The notes under the pieces: generated by a model | What the model saw: only the letters and a program-made list of their open reading frames with translations | Told to the model about the DNA's origin: nothing | Databases searched by the model: none | In this document: positions 50,305-61,990 of the stretch, in pieces | How the letters are laid out: each line of letters begins with the position of its first letter | Numbering within the stretch: the stretch's first letter is position 1 | Assembly: GCA_015501055.1 (NCBI GenBank) | Contig: JADNYV010000005.1 | Coordinates: 310,001-374,000, forward strand | Reading direction: 5' to 3' | Length of the DNA stretch: 64,000 bases | From: Mucidula mucida | Taxonomy: Eukaryota > Basidiomycota > Agaricomycetes > Agaricales > Physalacriaceae | Made by a program: the position numbers and the translations under genes

Positions 50305-50946
50305 CTATCTACAGCCATTCTGGAGCCATTCAATTTCCCACTCCAAATTTTCCCGAGCTGCCTGCTCCTTCGTTTTATGAAAGATGTCCGTAAAATATAG
50401 ACGTGGACGCATGAGAAACTTCTGCAAGACCTGAATCCTGCCCGCGCAATACTGCTCTGGCGAATAGTGAATGTACTCTTTGCGGATCTCCTCCGCATAT
50501 CGCTCGTACAGCACCCTGTTACGCGACAGTACTTCCAGATCAAAGTCGAGGAAGTATTTCAAGTCACTGTCATCTTCTGCGCAGTCGAAGGGAAGAGAAT
50601 GAGTGATGGTTCCCGCGATAAAACGACAGACTTTCTCTCGCTGAGGAGAGGGAACATGATCAAGCTTTTTGAAAAGCTCGATAGATGCTAGTTCATTGGC
50701 GCTGGATTTGGAATCATACACAATATCATGGAAATATATCGCAAGTCGGACGGTTTGAGGATCTGCTATGTCCGAAAGGTGGCTGTTTAGGCATTCCAGC
50801 ATAGACGTTAGGTGGTCAATGGTATGGTAGTGACGGTGTGGTTCTCCATATCTGGCTTGCAGTTGAAAAAACCAGTCCTTGGCGTAAGAGGGGGGGCCGC
50901 CAAAGGAGTTTATATCCTCAAGAAAAGCTTGCTCGAGGGAGGACAT
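50305..50946 (-). CDS. Predicted HD-superfamily metal-dependent phosphohydrolase
   Basis: A single exon of 213 residues starting MSSLEQAFLEDINSFGG. The metal-binding pattern is visible: YHTIDHL near residue 40, then AIYFHDIVYD with the HD pair near residue 73, and FIAGTITHSLPFD with an Asp/His further on. EYIHYSPEQYCAGRIQVLQK near the end is typical of the same uncharacterised group of small HD proteins found in bacteria and fungi. The substrate is unknown; a nucleotide or phosphate ester is likely from the fold. It is the only intronless gene of any size in the window, which could reflect bacterial origin or simply a simple gene. Confidence 0.82.
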   Translation of the reverse strand: MSSLEQAFLEDINSFGGPPSYAKDWFFQLQARYGEPHRHYHTIDHLTSMLECLNSHLSDIADPQTVRLAIYFHDIVYDSKSSANELASIELFKKLDHVPSPQREKVCRFIAGTITHSLPFDCAEDDSDLKYFLDFDLEVLSRNRVLYERYAEEIRKEYIHYSPEQYCAGRIQVLQKFLMRPRLYFTDIFHKTKEQAARENLEWEIEWLQNGCR

Positions 50947-51347
50947 GATGTTTGTGAGCAAAGAGGTCCTGGCCGGTCCGAATTAGCCGAAGGATTTTAT
51001 ACGCCACACACGACAGTATAGTGATTCGGACTGTCCAGTGTCCTGCCTGTGTATAGTTATTATACTCTATGACTCAAGTGGAGGCAGGAACAGTAAGGCG
51101 GGAACAGCGGCCATTTCACAAAGCTGCCAGTCTCGGTCATAAGATGGGCTTTGTAGGAATACATTCTACTTTTCGTTCTTTTAGTTCAGTGCAGAGCTGA
51201 GTAGATGGGACTTAGGCAATGAAGACTCGTAATAGATAATCGACTTGGATGCCCGCAGAACCCTTGCGGTCAAACCATCATCAACTTCATGTCATAAAAT
51301 TAGTTGTTACTTGGGGCAAGCTACACTCCCTCGACACCTCCACAACG
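50947..51347. promoter_or_regulatory. Divergent promoter region
   Basis: About 400 bases between divergent start codons. The frame of the membrane protein is open from an upstream ATG at 51249, so up to 33 more codons are possible. Confidence 0.4.
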
Positions 51348-51996
51348 ATGCCGGTTCTCAGAAATGGTGAGCATTTTGGTGCAACGTCCAGCGACGGAGG
51401 AATGACCATCATCCATAAACAGAGCCGTCACCAACGTTCCCGGTAAACGCAGTGTCGTCGTCGGAGGCTGCCTCCCTTCATGGGTGCGTCTTTGTCGTGT
51501 CTCTCTGGCCTCATTTCATCTTTGTACTAGACAGAAAGCTAAAACGCCTCTCATCGCTGGGAGCGTATGTGGCGGTCTCATGGCCATAGCATGGATCATT
51601 GGGTTCACGGTCTACTTTATCAAACGCTCAAAGCGCAAGAAACTCAAGCGTGCTGTGGAGGCCGGTATCAAAGCTCCAAAGCCCCCGAAGGAGCCCAAGG
51701 CAGTAGAAGAGCCTATCATTATGCCTCCGGATCCAGCAGTCTTATTCGGGCAAAGGCAACCAGGAGAGCATGCCTTTGCGGACAAACACAAAGGCAACGC
51801 GTCGCGAGAGGATTCACACCATCACAGTCGCCACCATTCCCAGAATCCAAGCTACCCCAATGAAGTGCCTATGCTCAACAACAATGCTTCAACTCAATCT
51901 GTGGAGCGGACACACACACCCAGCGATTCTCCAGCTACCCGCCCTTTGTTGCCTAGTCGGGAACTCCGCGAGGCCGCTGACAGAGATGACGACTAG
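51348..51996 (+). CDS. Small single-pass membrane protein, unrecognised
   Basis: Two exons joined by an 88-nt intron (R|QKAKTPL). It begins MPVLRNGEHFGATSSDGGM, then has one membrane segment (LIAGSVCGGLMAIAWIIGFT, continuing VYFI) followed at once by a strongly basic stop-transfer stretch (KRSKRKKLKRAVEAG). By the positive-inside rule the tail is cytosolic. The tail is hydrophilic, with KAPKPPKEPK, a His-rich block (HHHSRHHSQ) and an ending ELREAADRDDD. There is no cleavable signal. The Gly-rich membrane segment may allow pairing. No family is recognised. Confidence 0.72.
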
Positions 51997-52136
51997 CGCG
52001 GGCGCTCACTTAGTGCGTTTTCCCCCAACCATCTTGTTTTACTCTCTCATCTCTTTTCAGTTATACTGTGCTTTTATACGACTATTGGGTTATATGTACT
52101 ATTCCTACGCTTTGAAGATGATAATGAGCCTTTCCT

Positions 52137-55058
52137 CTAATCGCAGTACGCCCCGAAGCTCGCAGGCTGTTTCATAATCAGCTTCAAGCTTGCAAATTTC
52201 CTGGACATGTAGCTTACCGCAACGTCTCTGGCGTAACGGTAAAGCACGCCACGCTTCACGTTGAGTTCCCCTTTACCGGATGCTTCCCATTCTTTCCTGC
52301 GTCTTTCTTGCTCCGCTTCGTCAACTAACCAGTTGATAGTCCGCGTCTCGGAATCAATGATGATTATATCCCGTCCTTGACAAGCGCGATGGGCCCGCCG
52401 AGACGTGCTTCTGGTACTACGTGACCAATGATGAAGCCACGGCTTGCACCTGTAAAGTGTCATGATTCTGCGATGGGTTGTGGCAAATGAATAGGTCGTT
52501 AACGACGTACCAGAGAATCTACCATCAGTGATGAGGGCGGTACTATTACTCAATCCAGCGCCAGCGATTGCAGCAGTAGGGCCTACCAACGATTAACGGA
52601 ATGTAACACATAATGGACCACCTCGTACCTAACATCTATCATAGATGTGTTGGTGAGTTCTTCTGCGTATCATCACGCTTCACGTACCTCTGGCATTCCA
52701 GGTGCGCCCTTGGGGCCTTGATAGCGGAAGATCAGAACCGTACCCGCCTTGATTTCTCCAGCTTCCAATGCGGGGAAGAAACCGTCCAGACTGCCTCAAT
52801 TAGATCCTGCTGTATCATCAGAAGAGACACGGCACCTGTCAAAGCATTTTGCAGTTCCCTGGACGTTTGTGTGAGCAACACAGATGTTTCGGTTTCTTTT
52901 TGAAACTTCACCTCAAACTTGAGACCTTCTTTACCAGTGAGCTTCGCAACAGCAGAACCTGGTGCCAAGTTTCCACGAAGAATCGTAAGATGACCAGTCT
53001 TCTTGATGGGATTGTCGAGCTTTCGAATGACATCCTGATTATCGAAGGAAAGTTCTTCCACGTCTTCAAGATTCTGCGCCAGTGTTTTACCAGTCACTGT
53101 CATCTGGGAGCCATCGATGAGGTCTGTGTGGTTGAGCAAGTACTTGACAATCGCCGGAATGCCGCCGACTTTGTGAACGTCTTCCATGTAATACTTGCCC
53201 GAGGGCCTATAAAAATAAGCTTAGATACAACATGAAGTAGTACTGCTTACTTGAGGTCTGCGAGGTAGGGTGTGCGGTTGGCAACCTTTTGGAAGTCATC
53301 GACGTCAAGCTACAAGCATTGATTAGCTGAATGGAAAATGGAGTTAGAAACGATTAAACCTGAATGTTGGCGGCGCGGGCCATAGCCAGGAAGTGCAATA
53401 CCTACGAAGCATGTATCAATAGCGATGTTAACCAAGAATAGATGCACGAACTGAGTTCGTTGATCCACCCAAGATGTTCACGATAACAATAGCATTCAAG
53501 AAAGACTGTCTAGTGACAATGTCGCTATTCAAAGGTCACTTTTCAGAAACACAACAATAGGAAGGAACTCTGCGCACCTGGGCTTCAAGTCCAACTCGAG
53601 CAACTTCTTCAAATACTTGGCAGCATTATAACATTCCTTTGCTTTCTCTGGATACTCGGCAGGAATGCTGGATGAGTAAGGAAGCGACATTCCTAGAACC
53701 TCCAGCGCCGAGCTCATAGTGTTCGCGGTAAACATGCCCCCGCATGCCCCTGCTCCAGGACAAGCATGGCGGACGACGTCGAACCGCTCTTCTTCCGTGA
53801 TCTTCCCAACACTGTAAGCACCTATAGTGCGAACCCAAAAAAATCAACTCCAGGTCACGGGCGCGTTAGATAATTCGATCGCACCGTAAGACTCGAACGC
53901 ATCTGCTATGTTGACCGTGCCGCCTTTCTGGAAGCCCATATTGGGGCAATCTAGGACGCATTAATTAAGACTCATCACCGCAAGCAACATCTCAGTATAA
54001 CTCACCGACTTGTCGCGTCCCAGCCTTGATAGTACCACCATATACGATAATGTGGGTCGGTTGTGGCGAGCGGCGCCATGAAACATCCAGGCATGTTCTT
54101 GTCACATCCAGGAACAGAGATATTCGCGTCGTAGTGTTGAGCCATAGTCACCTGCCATACGAGTAAGGTGAACACACGCTCTCAGTCGCTCAAGAGAGCT
54201 TGAGCTTACTGCCTCGATGGAATCCGCGATAATATCGCGACTAGGGAGACTGTGAACGCGTCATTTGAATCGAGCATAACATAGCTGGTGAAGGACATAC
54301 GAATAGCGCATCCCTGACGATGCGTACATGCTCGTGAATCGCGTCGGACAACGAGGACGAGCTCTACTCACCATCTCCTCCCATGGTAATGGCATCACTT
54401 AAAATGATGATAAGAATATTCTTCGTTGAGGCGTGCATATAGAACATACCTCACACCGACAGTATTGAAGATCAAGCCGACAAGCCCAGCGTCTTTGCAC
54501 CCTTCTTTGACATGGTGGGCGAGTGTGAGCTTTGGGGAATGTTATAGCACGTCGCTTTGAATGCTGAACAACGAGGTCACGCACCAAATGGGAGTTACAC
54601 GGATTCCCTAAGATAGTTTAGCGCAATGAGCCAAATAGATATCATTTCACACCCACCTTCCCACCAGATGGGCGATATTCCGACCTGGATGCTGTCAAAT
54701 GAAGATAAGGAGCAAAAGCAAAGGCTGAACCTGAGCCTTCTCCATATCTTCTTCCTTCAACCCGACAGCATACACTATGCATTCTGAGACGGAACGTCGA
54801 TCCATTATTGATAGACACTTACACATCGCTTGTGCACCACCGCGAGCCTAGAAGGCGTGTCACATCGTGAATTGCGCGAAAAACGCGTGTTTCCTACCTT
54901 GTTCTGCGTAACCTGACACGATATCTTGTTCAGTTTGGCCGGTTCCAAGCCCGAAGGCTTGGATATCGAATGACTATTTCAATAATCAAAGTCGTCAAAA
55001 CGCGTAGCCGGCAGTCACGACAGAAGTTAACGCACATCTGTACATCGCTTGACGACAT
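52137..55058 (-). CDS. ILV3: Dihydroxyacid dehydratase, with three single-base frame breaks
   Basis: Catalyses the third step of valine/isoleucine synthesis using an iron-sulfur cluster. The three cluster cysteines are visible in [16 protein letters not shown] and [12 protein letters not shown]. Other landmarks are [79 protein letters not shown] and the end [12 protein letters not shown]. More than a dozen introns are needed and a 7-nt exon lies at 52629-52635. The frame breaks at about 54073-54077, 54049-54050 and 52370-52372; each is repaired by one base, so sequence error is likelier than decay. The chosen start (MSSSDVQ|IHSIS) has no clear mitochondrial presequence although the enzyme is normally mitochondrial. 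Confidence 0.9.
52629..52635 (-). other. ILV3: 7-nt micro-exon of the dihydroxyacid dehydratase gene
   Basis: On the minus strand the exon reads ATGTTAG, with GATAG before it and GTACGA after it. Splicing GAG | ATGTTAG | GC gives GMPE-M-L-G-PTAA, the expected family sequence. No alternative single intron gives this. Confidence 0.8.
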
Positions 55059-55243
55059 TGGGGGGAAGGCACAGTCGGAGGAAGGGTAGAACCGTCGTCG
55101 CACTTTAGAGCCATTTAAACTGTCAGTTGAGACCGGTGATCTGGCGAAACTGGTTCTCGTGATGATGACCTCAGCTATCACGCGCAGAAGATAGTCCAAT
55201 CATGATTGAGAAAATAATATAGCGAGTACAACACCAAGTGCGT

Positions 55244-57520
55244 CTAGAAATCAAATCCATCTCGGCGGAATGAGTTCAAGCTGACTCCAGGTTGTGCGCG
55301 GTTAGACAAATCGTCGCGTCCCTGAGTTCGCATAAGAATGAGTGTAGGCAAAAGTAAAGTATAAACTCACCATCGTCAAGAAAGTTTTCCTGAGAGTGGA
55401 CCACAGCTGCTCGCTGGTATCGCTACTTGTTTGTCCACCCGTGACATCCTGCATTGATAAGGCGCTTAAGAAATGTTCCGCAGCTTCCTTGTGAGCACCG
55501 ATGTTAAGGCCTAGAAAATACGTCTCGGTAGGACGGTCCGGCGAAAAAGTCAAGTGTACTCACAGGCTACTCCCACATTATATATTGCCCGTGTGTAAGT
55601 GGGTCGAAGTTGTAGAGCCTCCCGATACGCTCCCAAGGCCTCCTCTGGCTTGCTTCCGTTGGATAACGAAGAGCCTAGGCGATTCCAAAGGAGATAGTCT
55701 TCTGGGCGTACAGAGAGTGCGCTTGAAAAGCAGTCTTTTGCTCGGTCATAATCGCTGTTGGAATAGAAGAGGACGCCAAGCGCGATTTGAACATCAGGGT
55801 CTAACACACCCTGGCTATGTTGTTGACGAGCGAGGTCAATGAATACCTCGGAAATTTTACTGTTCGCGTCCCAAGCGACATGGCGAGTCGCGCGATAAGT
55901 GTCGTCTGGTATATGGTGAGAAGGGTAGCGAGCATGCAACCATCTCAGTAACATGGTGTGCGCCGCCCTGTCGAAAGATTCGTTGGTAAATGAGATCGCG
56001 AGTGACTAGGCAAGTGTCAGAATATGCGAGTGTCGACAAGAGAATCCTCATACCAGCATGCCCTCTCCTGTAGCGCCAGCAGCTTCGGCTAACCGCACAC
56101 CCTCCAACAAAGCGCGCATACCAGCAGTCTCGCGCTCGTCCATGTTACGGGTTTCGCCTAGCAAAATCCATGCTTCATATCCACCTTGGCCGAGGTCACC
56201 TTGTTGAATGGCGGCCTCCAACAACAAGGCAGCTTCGGACAAGGAACCGTTCTGATCCAGAAGAGCTTTAGCTTCAGCTAGATGAGAGGTCGACGGAGAT
56301 GCAAGATATTTGTTCTTGGTTTCTGCTCGGCCGGAACGTATGAGCGCAGCAGCAGACAGAATGGATGTAAGGCATACCAAAGGTGTAATCTCCAAGTATT
56401 GGAAGTCCTTCACTATCAAACTTGAGAGGTTCATCAGCCTCACCGCGATCCATCTCTGCGCCGCGCTGCCAGTTGCTTTGCATCATGTTCTCAAAGTCGA
56501 AATCTGAGTCGGCCTCCCTGCTGTTATTCATCATTTGATTGAAGTCGGCTTCCCACTTTGCCAAATCCTCCTGGGGCGGAGGACGGTCAGAGTTTTGTAA
56601 TGTATCCCAAACCCTAGAAAGTATTAGCAGGTGTGATTGGAAGGATGCGAGCAGGACGAACGGTTTGAAATCATAGGCCGGGGCTGGCGGTTCGAAAGTG
56701 GTCTTCTCCAGCGTTTGAGTTATATCCGCTACGCTGCTGTCAACTTCAACAACGCGAGCACTGGATGGCTCGACGGAATATTGGGCGAATGCGGCTTCAA
56801 AGTCGGCTTCTCTGGTCTTGCCTTTGCCGGTATCCTGGCTTACGGAAGGAACATAACCTGCAGTCGGCTGGAAGATGGTGTTCATTCCCATGCCAAATGA
56901 AGTTTGCGGCGCGTACATCCCCATGGAGGGCATTTGCTGGACTACATTTGGCAGTCAAGATGAGAAGGGGATACTGGAGTGAATTGCACATACATTGTGG
57001 GGCCCCGACATTTGCTGGCGCAATGGAAGACTGGGGCTGGGCGGAAGCCTTGAACTCGGATGACCAAGACGAGGCAAAGTTGGGCTGAGACTTTTGTGCT
57101 TCAAAGGAGAGCATTCGCTGCTGCTGTTCCATGACCCAGGCTTCATTTATTTCGGGTCCGGCACCTGCAAAGCGCGGGGCAGAAAGGCCGGCGCGTATAG
57201 CGGGAGCATTTCCATTAGCTTCGAAGAACTGGCGTGCTAGAGCAAGGTCCTGTTCGCTGGCGACAGCCGAGGACGAGGTGGGAAGAAAGTTGAGCTGTGC
57301 TGAATGAGCATAGATCAGAGTAGGTGATTAGATTGTACTTACTCTGGACGAGGACGGACCAGCTAAGCGATCCTATGGAAGATATAAGCGGGGCCGGGGC
57401 AGGATAGAGGGATTGTACCTGTTGCAGACTGCGATCCCCGTCTGTATGCTTAAGGACCTGAGAGAGCGGGTTGGCTGCGACGGCGCATTCTGAGCCAGAA
57501 ACAAGACTTTGGAAAGACAT
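55244..57520 (-). CDS. PEX5: Peroxisomal targeting signal 1 receptor PEX5
   Basis: The N-terminus MSFQSLVSGSECAVAANPLS has the conserved N-terminal Cys used for monoubiquitination. A disordered half with WxxxF-type Pex14-binding motifs follows (WVMEQ, WSSEF and WEADF visible). The C-terminal half is a TPR array (EAALLLEAAIQQGDLG, EAWILLGETRN, PDVQIALGVLFYSNSDYDRA, LWNRLGSSLSNGSKPEEAL, AIYNVGVAC|LNIGAHKEAA). The last exon ends NRAQPGVSLNSFRRDGFDF, close to other PEX5 tails. PEX5 carries SKL-type cargo to the peroxisome. Introns followed keep frame. It lies on the same strand as, and just upstream of, the dehydratase gene, and divergent from ETF-alpha. Confidence 0.93.
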
Positions 57521-57718
57521 TGCAGTAAGGAGATTGTTGTTGTATGCAAGGAGAAACAAGCTGTTATAATGCAAGCCCGCAAGTGTCAAACGGTCCGAAT
57601 GGTTGCCGACTCGGATTCAATGTGTGAACCACCTTCCTTTTTTAGAACCGATTCGGAATCATGCGCGTCCTCCTCACTTTGGCACCGACCATTGACCAGC
57701 AGTAAGTAAGCAGTCACT
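57521..57718. promoter_or_regulatory. Compact bidirectional promoter (PEX5/ETF-alpha)
   Basis: 198 bases separate two divergent start codons. Both genes serve fatty-acid breakdown (peroxisomal import, and mitochondrial electron transfer from acyl-CoA dehydrogenases), so shared control is an attractive inference. I see no TATA box. Short AG-rich stretches are present but no motif I would name. Confidence 0.45.
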
Positions 57719-58860
57719 ATGTTCTCTCGCCCTGCGGTCCGAGTCGCTCGCCATTTGGCCCGTTCCTACGCGTCGCCCGCCTCCCCGAATGCGCTCGTCA
57801 TCCTCGAGCATCGACAGGGTGTTCTGGACTCGGCTTGCCTCTCTGCCCTTACCGCTGCTACTCAGCTCGGTGGACAGGTCACTGGCTTGGTCATATCTGG
57901 ACCAGACAGCGCCGCCGCCGCGCTCGACAATGCCAAAAAGTGTGATCCCCTCATTCCCAGATCCTTGATCATTCTGACTTGTCCGCAGACTTAAAGGCCT
58001 TGATAATCTACTGCATTCCACCTCGGAGCTCTATTCCGCCCCCGTAGTAGAGACCGTTTCGCCCTTACTATCCAAGATCCTTTCCGGGTCATCGTACACT
58101 CACGTCGTGTCTGCAACCTCCTCGTTTGCAAAGTCACTCCTTCCTCGCGTCGCTGCCCAGCTCGACGTCCCCGCTGTTTCCGATATAACATCCCTTGAAC
58201 ACGACGCCGCGTCCAACGCGACCACATTCACACGCCCCATTTACGCTGGAAATGCTATTGCTACCGTCAAGGCCCCCTCCTCTATTCCAATCAAGTTCTT
58301 CACCGTCCGATCCACCTCATTTGCCGCGGCTCTTTCCGACTCTGCTGCGTCGGTAAACGTCGAAACAGTTGATCCTGTCGACGTTTCGGACGTGCCGACC
58401 GAACATATCAGTACTTCCCTCACAAAGTCAGACCGACCAGAGCTTGGTACCGCTAGTCGCATCGTGTCCGGTGGTCGTCCCCTAAAAAATGCAGAAACCT
58501 TTGAAGCCACCCTGTACCCGTTGGCCGATGTTTTAGGTGCTGCTGTGGGCGCGTCTCGCGCAGCCGTTGACGCAGGGTATGCAGACAATTCCCTTCAGGT
58601 TGGACAGACTGGGAAGGTCGTCGCACCGGAGCTATACATGGCCTTCGGCATTTCCGGAGCTATTCAGCATCTGGCTGGAATGAAGGATTCTAAACTCATT
58701 GTTGCAGTGAACAAGGCATGTCATATTTGCGCTTGTACACTGACTCCTACTCATGGCATTTTAGGATCCTGATGCCCCCATATTTCAGGTTGCTGACGTT
58801 GGATTGGTCGGCGATTTATATGAAGTCATTCCCGAGTTGACTGAGAAGTTGAAGAAGTAA
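57719..58860 (+). CDS. AIM45: Electron transfer flavoprotein alpha subunit
   Basis: [20 protein letters not shown] is a mitochondrial presequence. Domain I runs [20 protein letters not shown] through [20 protein letters not shown]. The FAD-binding domain shows [59 protein letters not shown] and [31 protein letters not shown], ending [11 protein letters not shown]. These are the ETF-alpha signatures; the protein passes electrons from acyl-CoA dehydrogenases to ETF-QO in the matrix. There are two introns; the second (58716-58764) is GC-AG (GCATGT donor) and joins VNK|DPD exactly. Full length, frame intact. Confidence 0.94.
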
Positions 58861-59034
58861 TTACGACGACACCAATACATCTTAATTCAAGAGCGCCGCC
58901 TATAAGTGAGCAAAGTCAATATCCTTGGACTCCCTCTTGGACAGTTCGTTGTGACTTCTTTCTACTTTGGTGATGGTCGAACCCATCCCATAATTCTCGG
59001 CGTTGAATGACAGTTTTCCCATGGCTGCATGGAT

Positions 59035-60943
59035 CTATCTCACATTGACTGCTTCGAAATAGAGTAGTTTGCGCGCTTTTTGTACGTGAGTATCCAGCGC
59101 ACTGAGGTATGTGGGCAAGTTCTGATACTCATGATTGGAAGTACAAATGAACTGATTACGAAACCAAGGATGATAACATTTCAACGCATGTTCTGCATCC
59201 TCCTCTGGTGTTCTCTTGTCTATCCAATCCCACTGACGCTCAATAGCCGGTCCCAATTGAGCATAATCGTCTCCATATTCCGAGTTGAACTCGTACATGC
59301 GTCCACTCTCTTGCGAGCCGCGGAGTACTGCATTGGCGAGTGGCAGCCTTATGTTTTCGTATGCTTTACACGCCTCTTCCAATGTTGACGCCGTGGCAGT
59401 CATTAATAACTTGCCTAACACAAAAGCATCCTAGATCGTTTTAGCCCAGTCTACTTGATAGCAATTCTGGACGTGCCTCTATAGCTTGACCTGCCCCTGC
59501 TCCTTGATGCGGCGCCATCGCATGAGCCTGTGAAATGAAAGTCATTAAGGTTCTATCGAAGACTGAAATGACACGCGTACCGCGTCACCAATCAACGCGA
59601 CTCTCCCTCTAACATAGAACGGCAATGGCCGGAGCTGCATCAGTGCCCAACGCGAGGGAGTCTTGACGCACTACACATGGACTGTGTCACGCTACTTCCT
59701 TGTGGCGTGCCTAGACTCACCTTGAGGAGATCCGTAACCTCTGGTTCCCATCCGTCGTAGCACTCAAGGAGTTCCGCCTGGGAGCATTGAGACACCCAGT
59801 CGCCGCAATATTCCGTGCCCTCTTTCTCAGGCTCAGAAGCAAAGGTGACAACATTGACGAGGGACCCCTGGGAGATCGAATAACTAACAACATGCTGATA
59901 AGTGAATAGATGATATCGGTTTAGGATAATCTTTAGAAGTGTGATCCAGAGAATTCGAGGCGAACCTTGCTTTTGCCACAGTACTAGTGAGTCCGTTAGC
60001 TATGAACAAGGTTTGCAAACGATCTGACATACCATCATCGGGTTTGCGACTGCCAATGAGTTGGCTTGTTGGCGCCACGCAACTCCTCGACTGGTACCAA
60101 GCCCCGGTACGCATTGTCCCTGAGAAGACCGGATCATAGTTTGGAATAGAGTCTGGTGGTTGGACAGGTACTCCTCGCGGTATAACTGACTGCGAATGGT
60201 AGATTTAACGCCATCGCAACCTACCAACACATTGCACGTATCTTCGTCCCATCGGCGAATAGCAAAGTGATGTTTCCTAGATTCTTTTCGTTATCGTACT
60301 CGTACGAGATCACGCGTTTCCCAAAGTGGGCTACTCTGCGGGGAAGGTGGTTGACGAAAACGTCGAGGAAATGGGCACGATGAAAGCGGATACAGCCATC
60401 TAGAGCACACGCAGTCAGACTAGCCGCCGCAATCTGAGGCAAAGATCCCTTGTACGTACAGGGCATCTGGACCAAGTGGAAGCGGAATCCCTCATTTTGT
60501 TGATCCGATCTTCTATAGTCGAATCCGACACCTTCACAAAAAGGTGTAGCGCGCAGACGCCGTCAGAATAGGATACTACATACCCATTGATCCGTCTGGA
60601 GGGCATGCGCAATCTGGGAGAACTCAGAGTCAAGACCTAGCGCTTTCAAGATCTTCCAGGTTCTCGACCAAATCATGACACCCTGGAAGGACCTTGAACA
60701 AAGTTACGCCACACTGATAGAGTGACGTTAACGGACCGCTCCGATCTCCCTGAAGCGACTTGCACTCTCGTAGACAGCAACGGTAATGTTGGGCGACTGC
60801 GCTAGAATTACGGCCAGGCAAAGACCGCTAATGCCTCCGCCGCTGGTAAACCAAGTAAGTTTAAACAGTGTAGGCGAAACTGTTCAAATATACCAAATCG
60901 CAACTTTGAACTTGCTCTCATTTCCGCTGGGCTGATTATTCAT
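59035..60943 (-). CDS. FAD-dependent monooxygenase (salicylate hydroxylase-like), three frame breaks
   Basis: The start MNNQPSGNESKFKVAI|C leads into the dinucleotide-binding motif GGGISGLCLAVILA, then VYESASRFREIGAG and VMIWSRTWKILKALGLDSEF, the second FAD motif VLVGCDGVKSTIRSQLYRE, AYRGLVPVEELRGANKP, and the third FAD motif with GDAAHAMAPHQGAGAGQAIE. It ends LYFEAVNVR. This is the group-A flavin monooxygenase fold that hydroxylates aromatic acids with NAD(P)H; the substrate is unknown. Conserved segments fall in different frames at about 60243-60244, 60110-60111 and 60039-60040 with no intron possible, each explained by one missing base. Whether the gene is broken in the organism or only in this sequence cannot be told. 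It sits at the start of an accessory-looking segment. Confidence 0.8.
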
Positions 60944-61629
60944 GATCAGTGAGATATATCTTGCATGCGGTATAATGGTCGTCGGAGAAGTGTCAGCAAA
61001 CACATGCGGGAGAAGTGTCATTTCTGTGAGAGAATTTGCGGCGTGGGTTTCCGAATTTTGCAGCGGTCCAGGGTGTGGATTGCGCGCGCGGCCATCTAAA
61101 CATGTTCACGATCTACTAGCCAACCGTTGCCCGCTCAAGCGTGTACAGGCTGCAGTGGATCGTTTTCTTTTTGAACACTTCCCAGCACCTCTGCTCGTCA
61201 CCCAATCAACCAACGCCAACGTCGGCCAGATTCTCGCAATGGAATGGAAATCCCCCGGCGGAAAGCGCCCTGGGTACAGGTTAGTACCATCATTATAACT
61301 TTCAAGGAGCTCGGTTGAGCTCGAGGAAAGAGTTCTCCATCCTTCCCGTAACAGAGCCTGTAGCCAGGTTGACCTTTGTGGAAGTATACACGGTTCCAAA
61401 ATCTCTGGGACTTTTTGTGGCACATTTTCCGTTGAAATATATGTCGATAGCGTTTATCTTACCCACGGCGGAGGTTGCGTTTGAGCTGGATCGCGGAAGT
61501 ACTCTCGGGTGGTCGGCCCGATCTATGTATGTAGGCTGGCTTTCGCTTTGTCTTCAACGACCTTTGCTTTTTCCCCTCTTCTCCTTTCTCTACGGATGGC
61601 CGCCATCCTTAATCAACTAATGCAATAGC
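60944..61629. other. Intergenic, unassigned
   Basis: About 690 bases upstream of the RBR-like fragment. Both strands hold moderately long open frames (for example minus 61106-61423) but none shows family motifs. It may contain degraded 5' exons of the RBR-like gene. Confidence 0.3.
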
Positions 61630-61990
61630 CTGCATGAACGCGCGGGATCGCGGCTAATCTTGAGGCTTTCTACCTCGCCGCTCTCCATCTCGCAGAGGAC
61701 AAAGCTCTTCCACCCTGCTGTAGCGAACGTCGCCTGTGCGCCCTGTCTTTTCTCGCATGCTCGGGGCGACAAGTGCCAGGTACTACGGTGAACGAGAGCA
61801 GGAATACAAAAAGTATCCGTCGTTGGGAAGGCATACAGAAGGAAAGAGACAGATTTGCGAGGACGTGCGCTTCTTGTGTGGCAAAGGCGACATCGAAGAG
61901 CGAGCTCAGTCGCGTGCTGGGAAGTGTGCTAAGGAGATGAAACCGTTTTCTATTGGTAAGGCGTGTCAGAAGTAGGTATGTGTCTAGCGA
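61630..61990 (+). pseudogene. RBR-type (RING-IBR) ubiquitin ligase fragment, frame-broken
   Basis: After a possible acceptor at 61629 the frame reads IAANLEAFYLAALHLAEDKA, then LPPCCSERR. At about 61731-61733 the frame changes, and the next frame continues RPVFSRMLGATSARYYGERE and QEYKK. Together this resembles the end of RING1 and the start of the IBR of fungal RBR E3 ligases (PPRCC..., then ...RYxEREVEY). The following Cys-rich part is weak and no RING2 is visible. One missing base would join the two halves. Because upstream RING and downstream parts cannot be found, I call it a fragment. The family call is tentative. Confidence 0.35.

Noticed and set aside
54000..54080. Treating the dihydroxyacid dehydratase as a pseudogene
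   Set aside because: All catalytic motifs and over a dozen splice junctions are intact; three one-base breaks in an essential enzyme fit sequence error better than decay.
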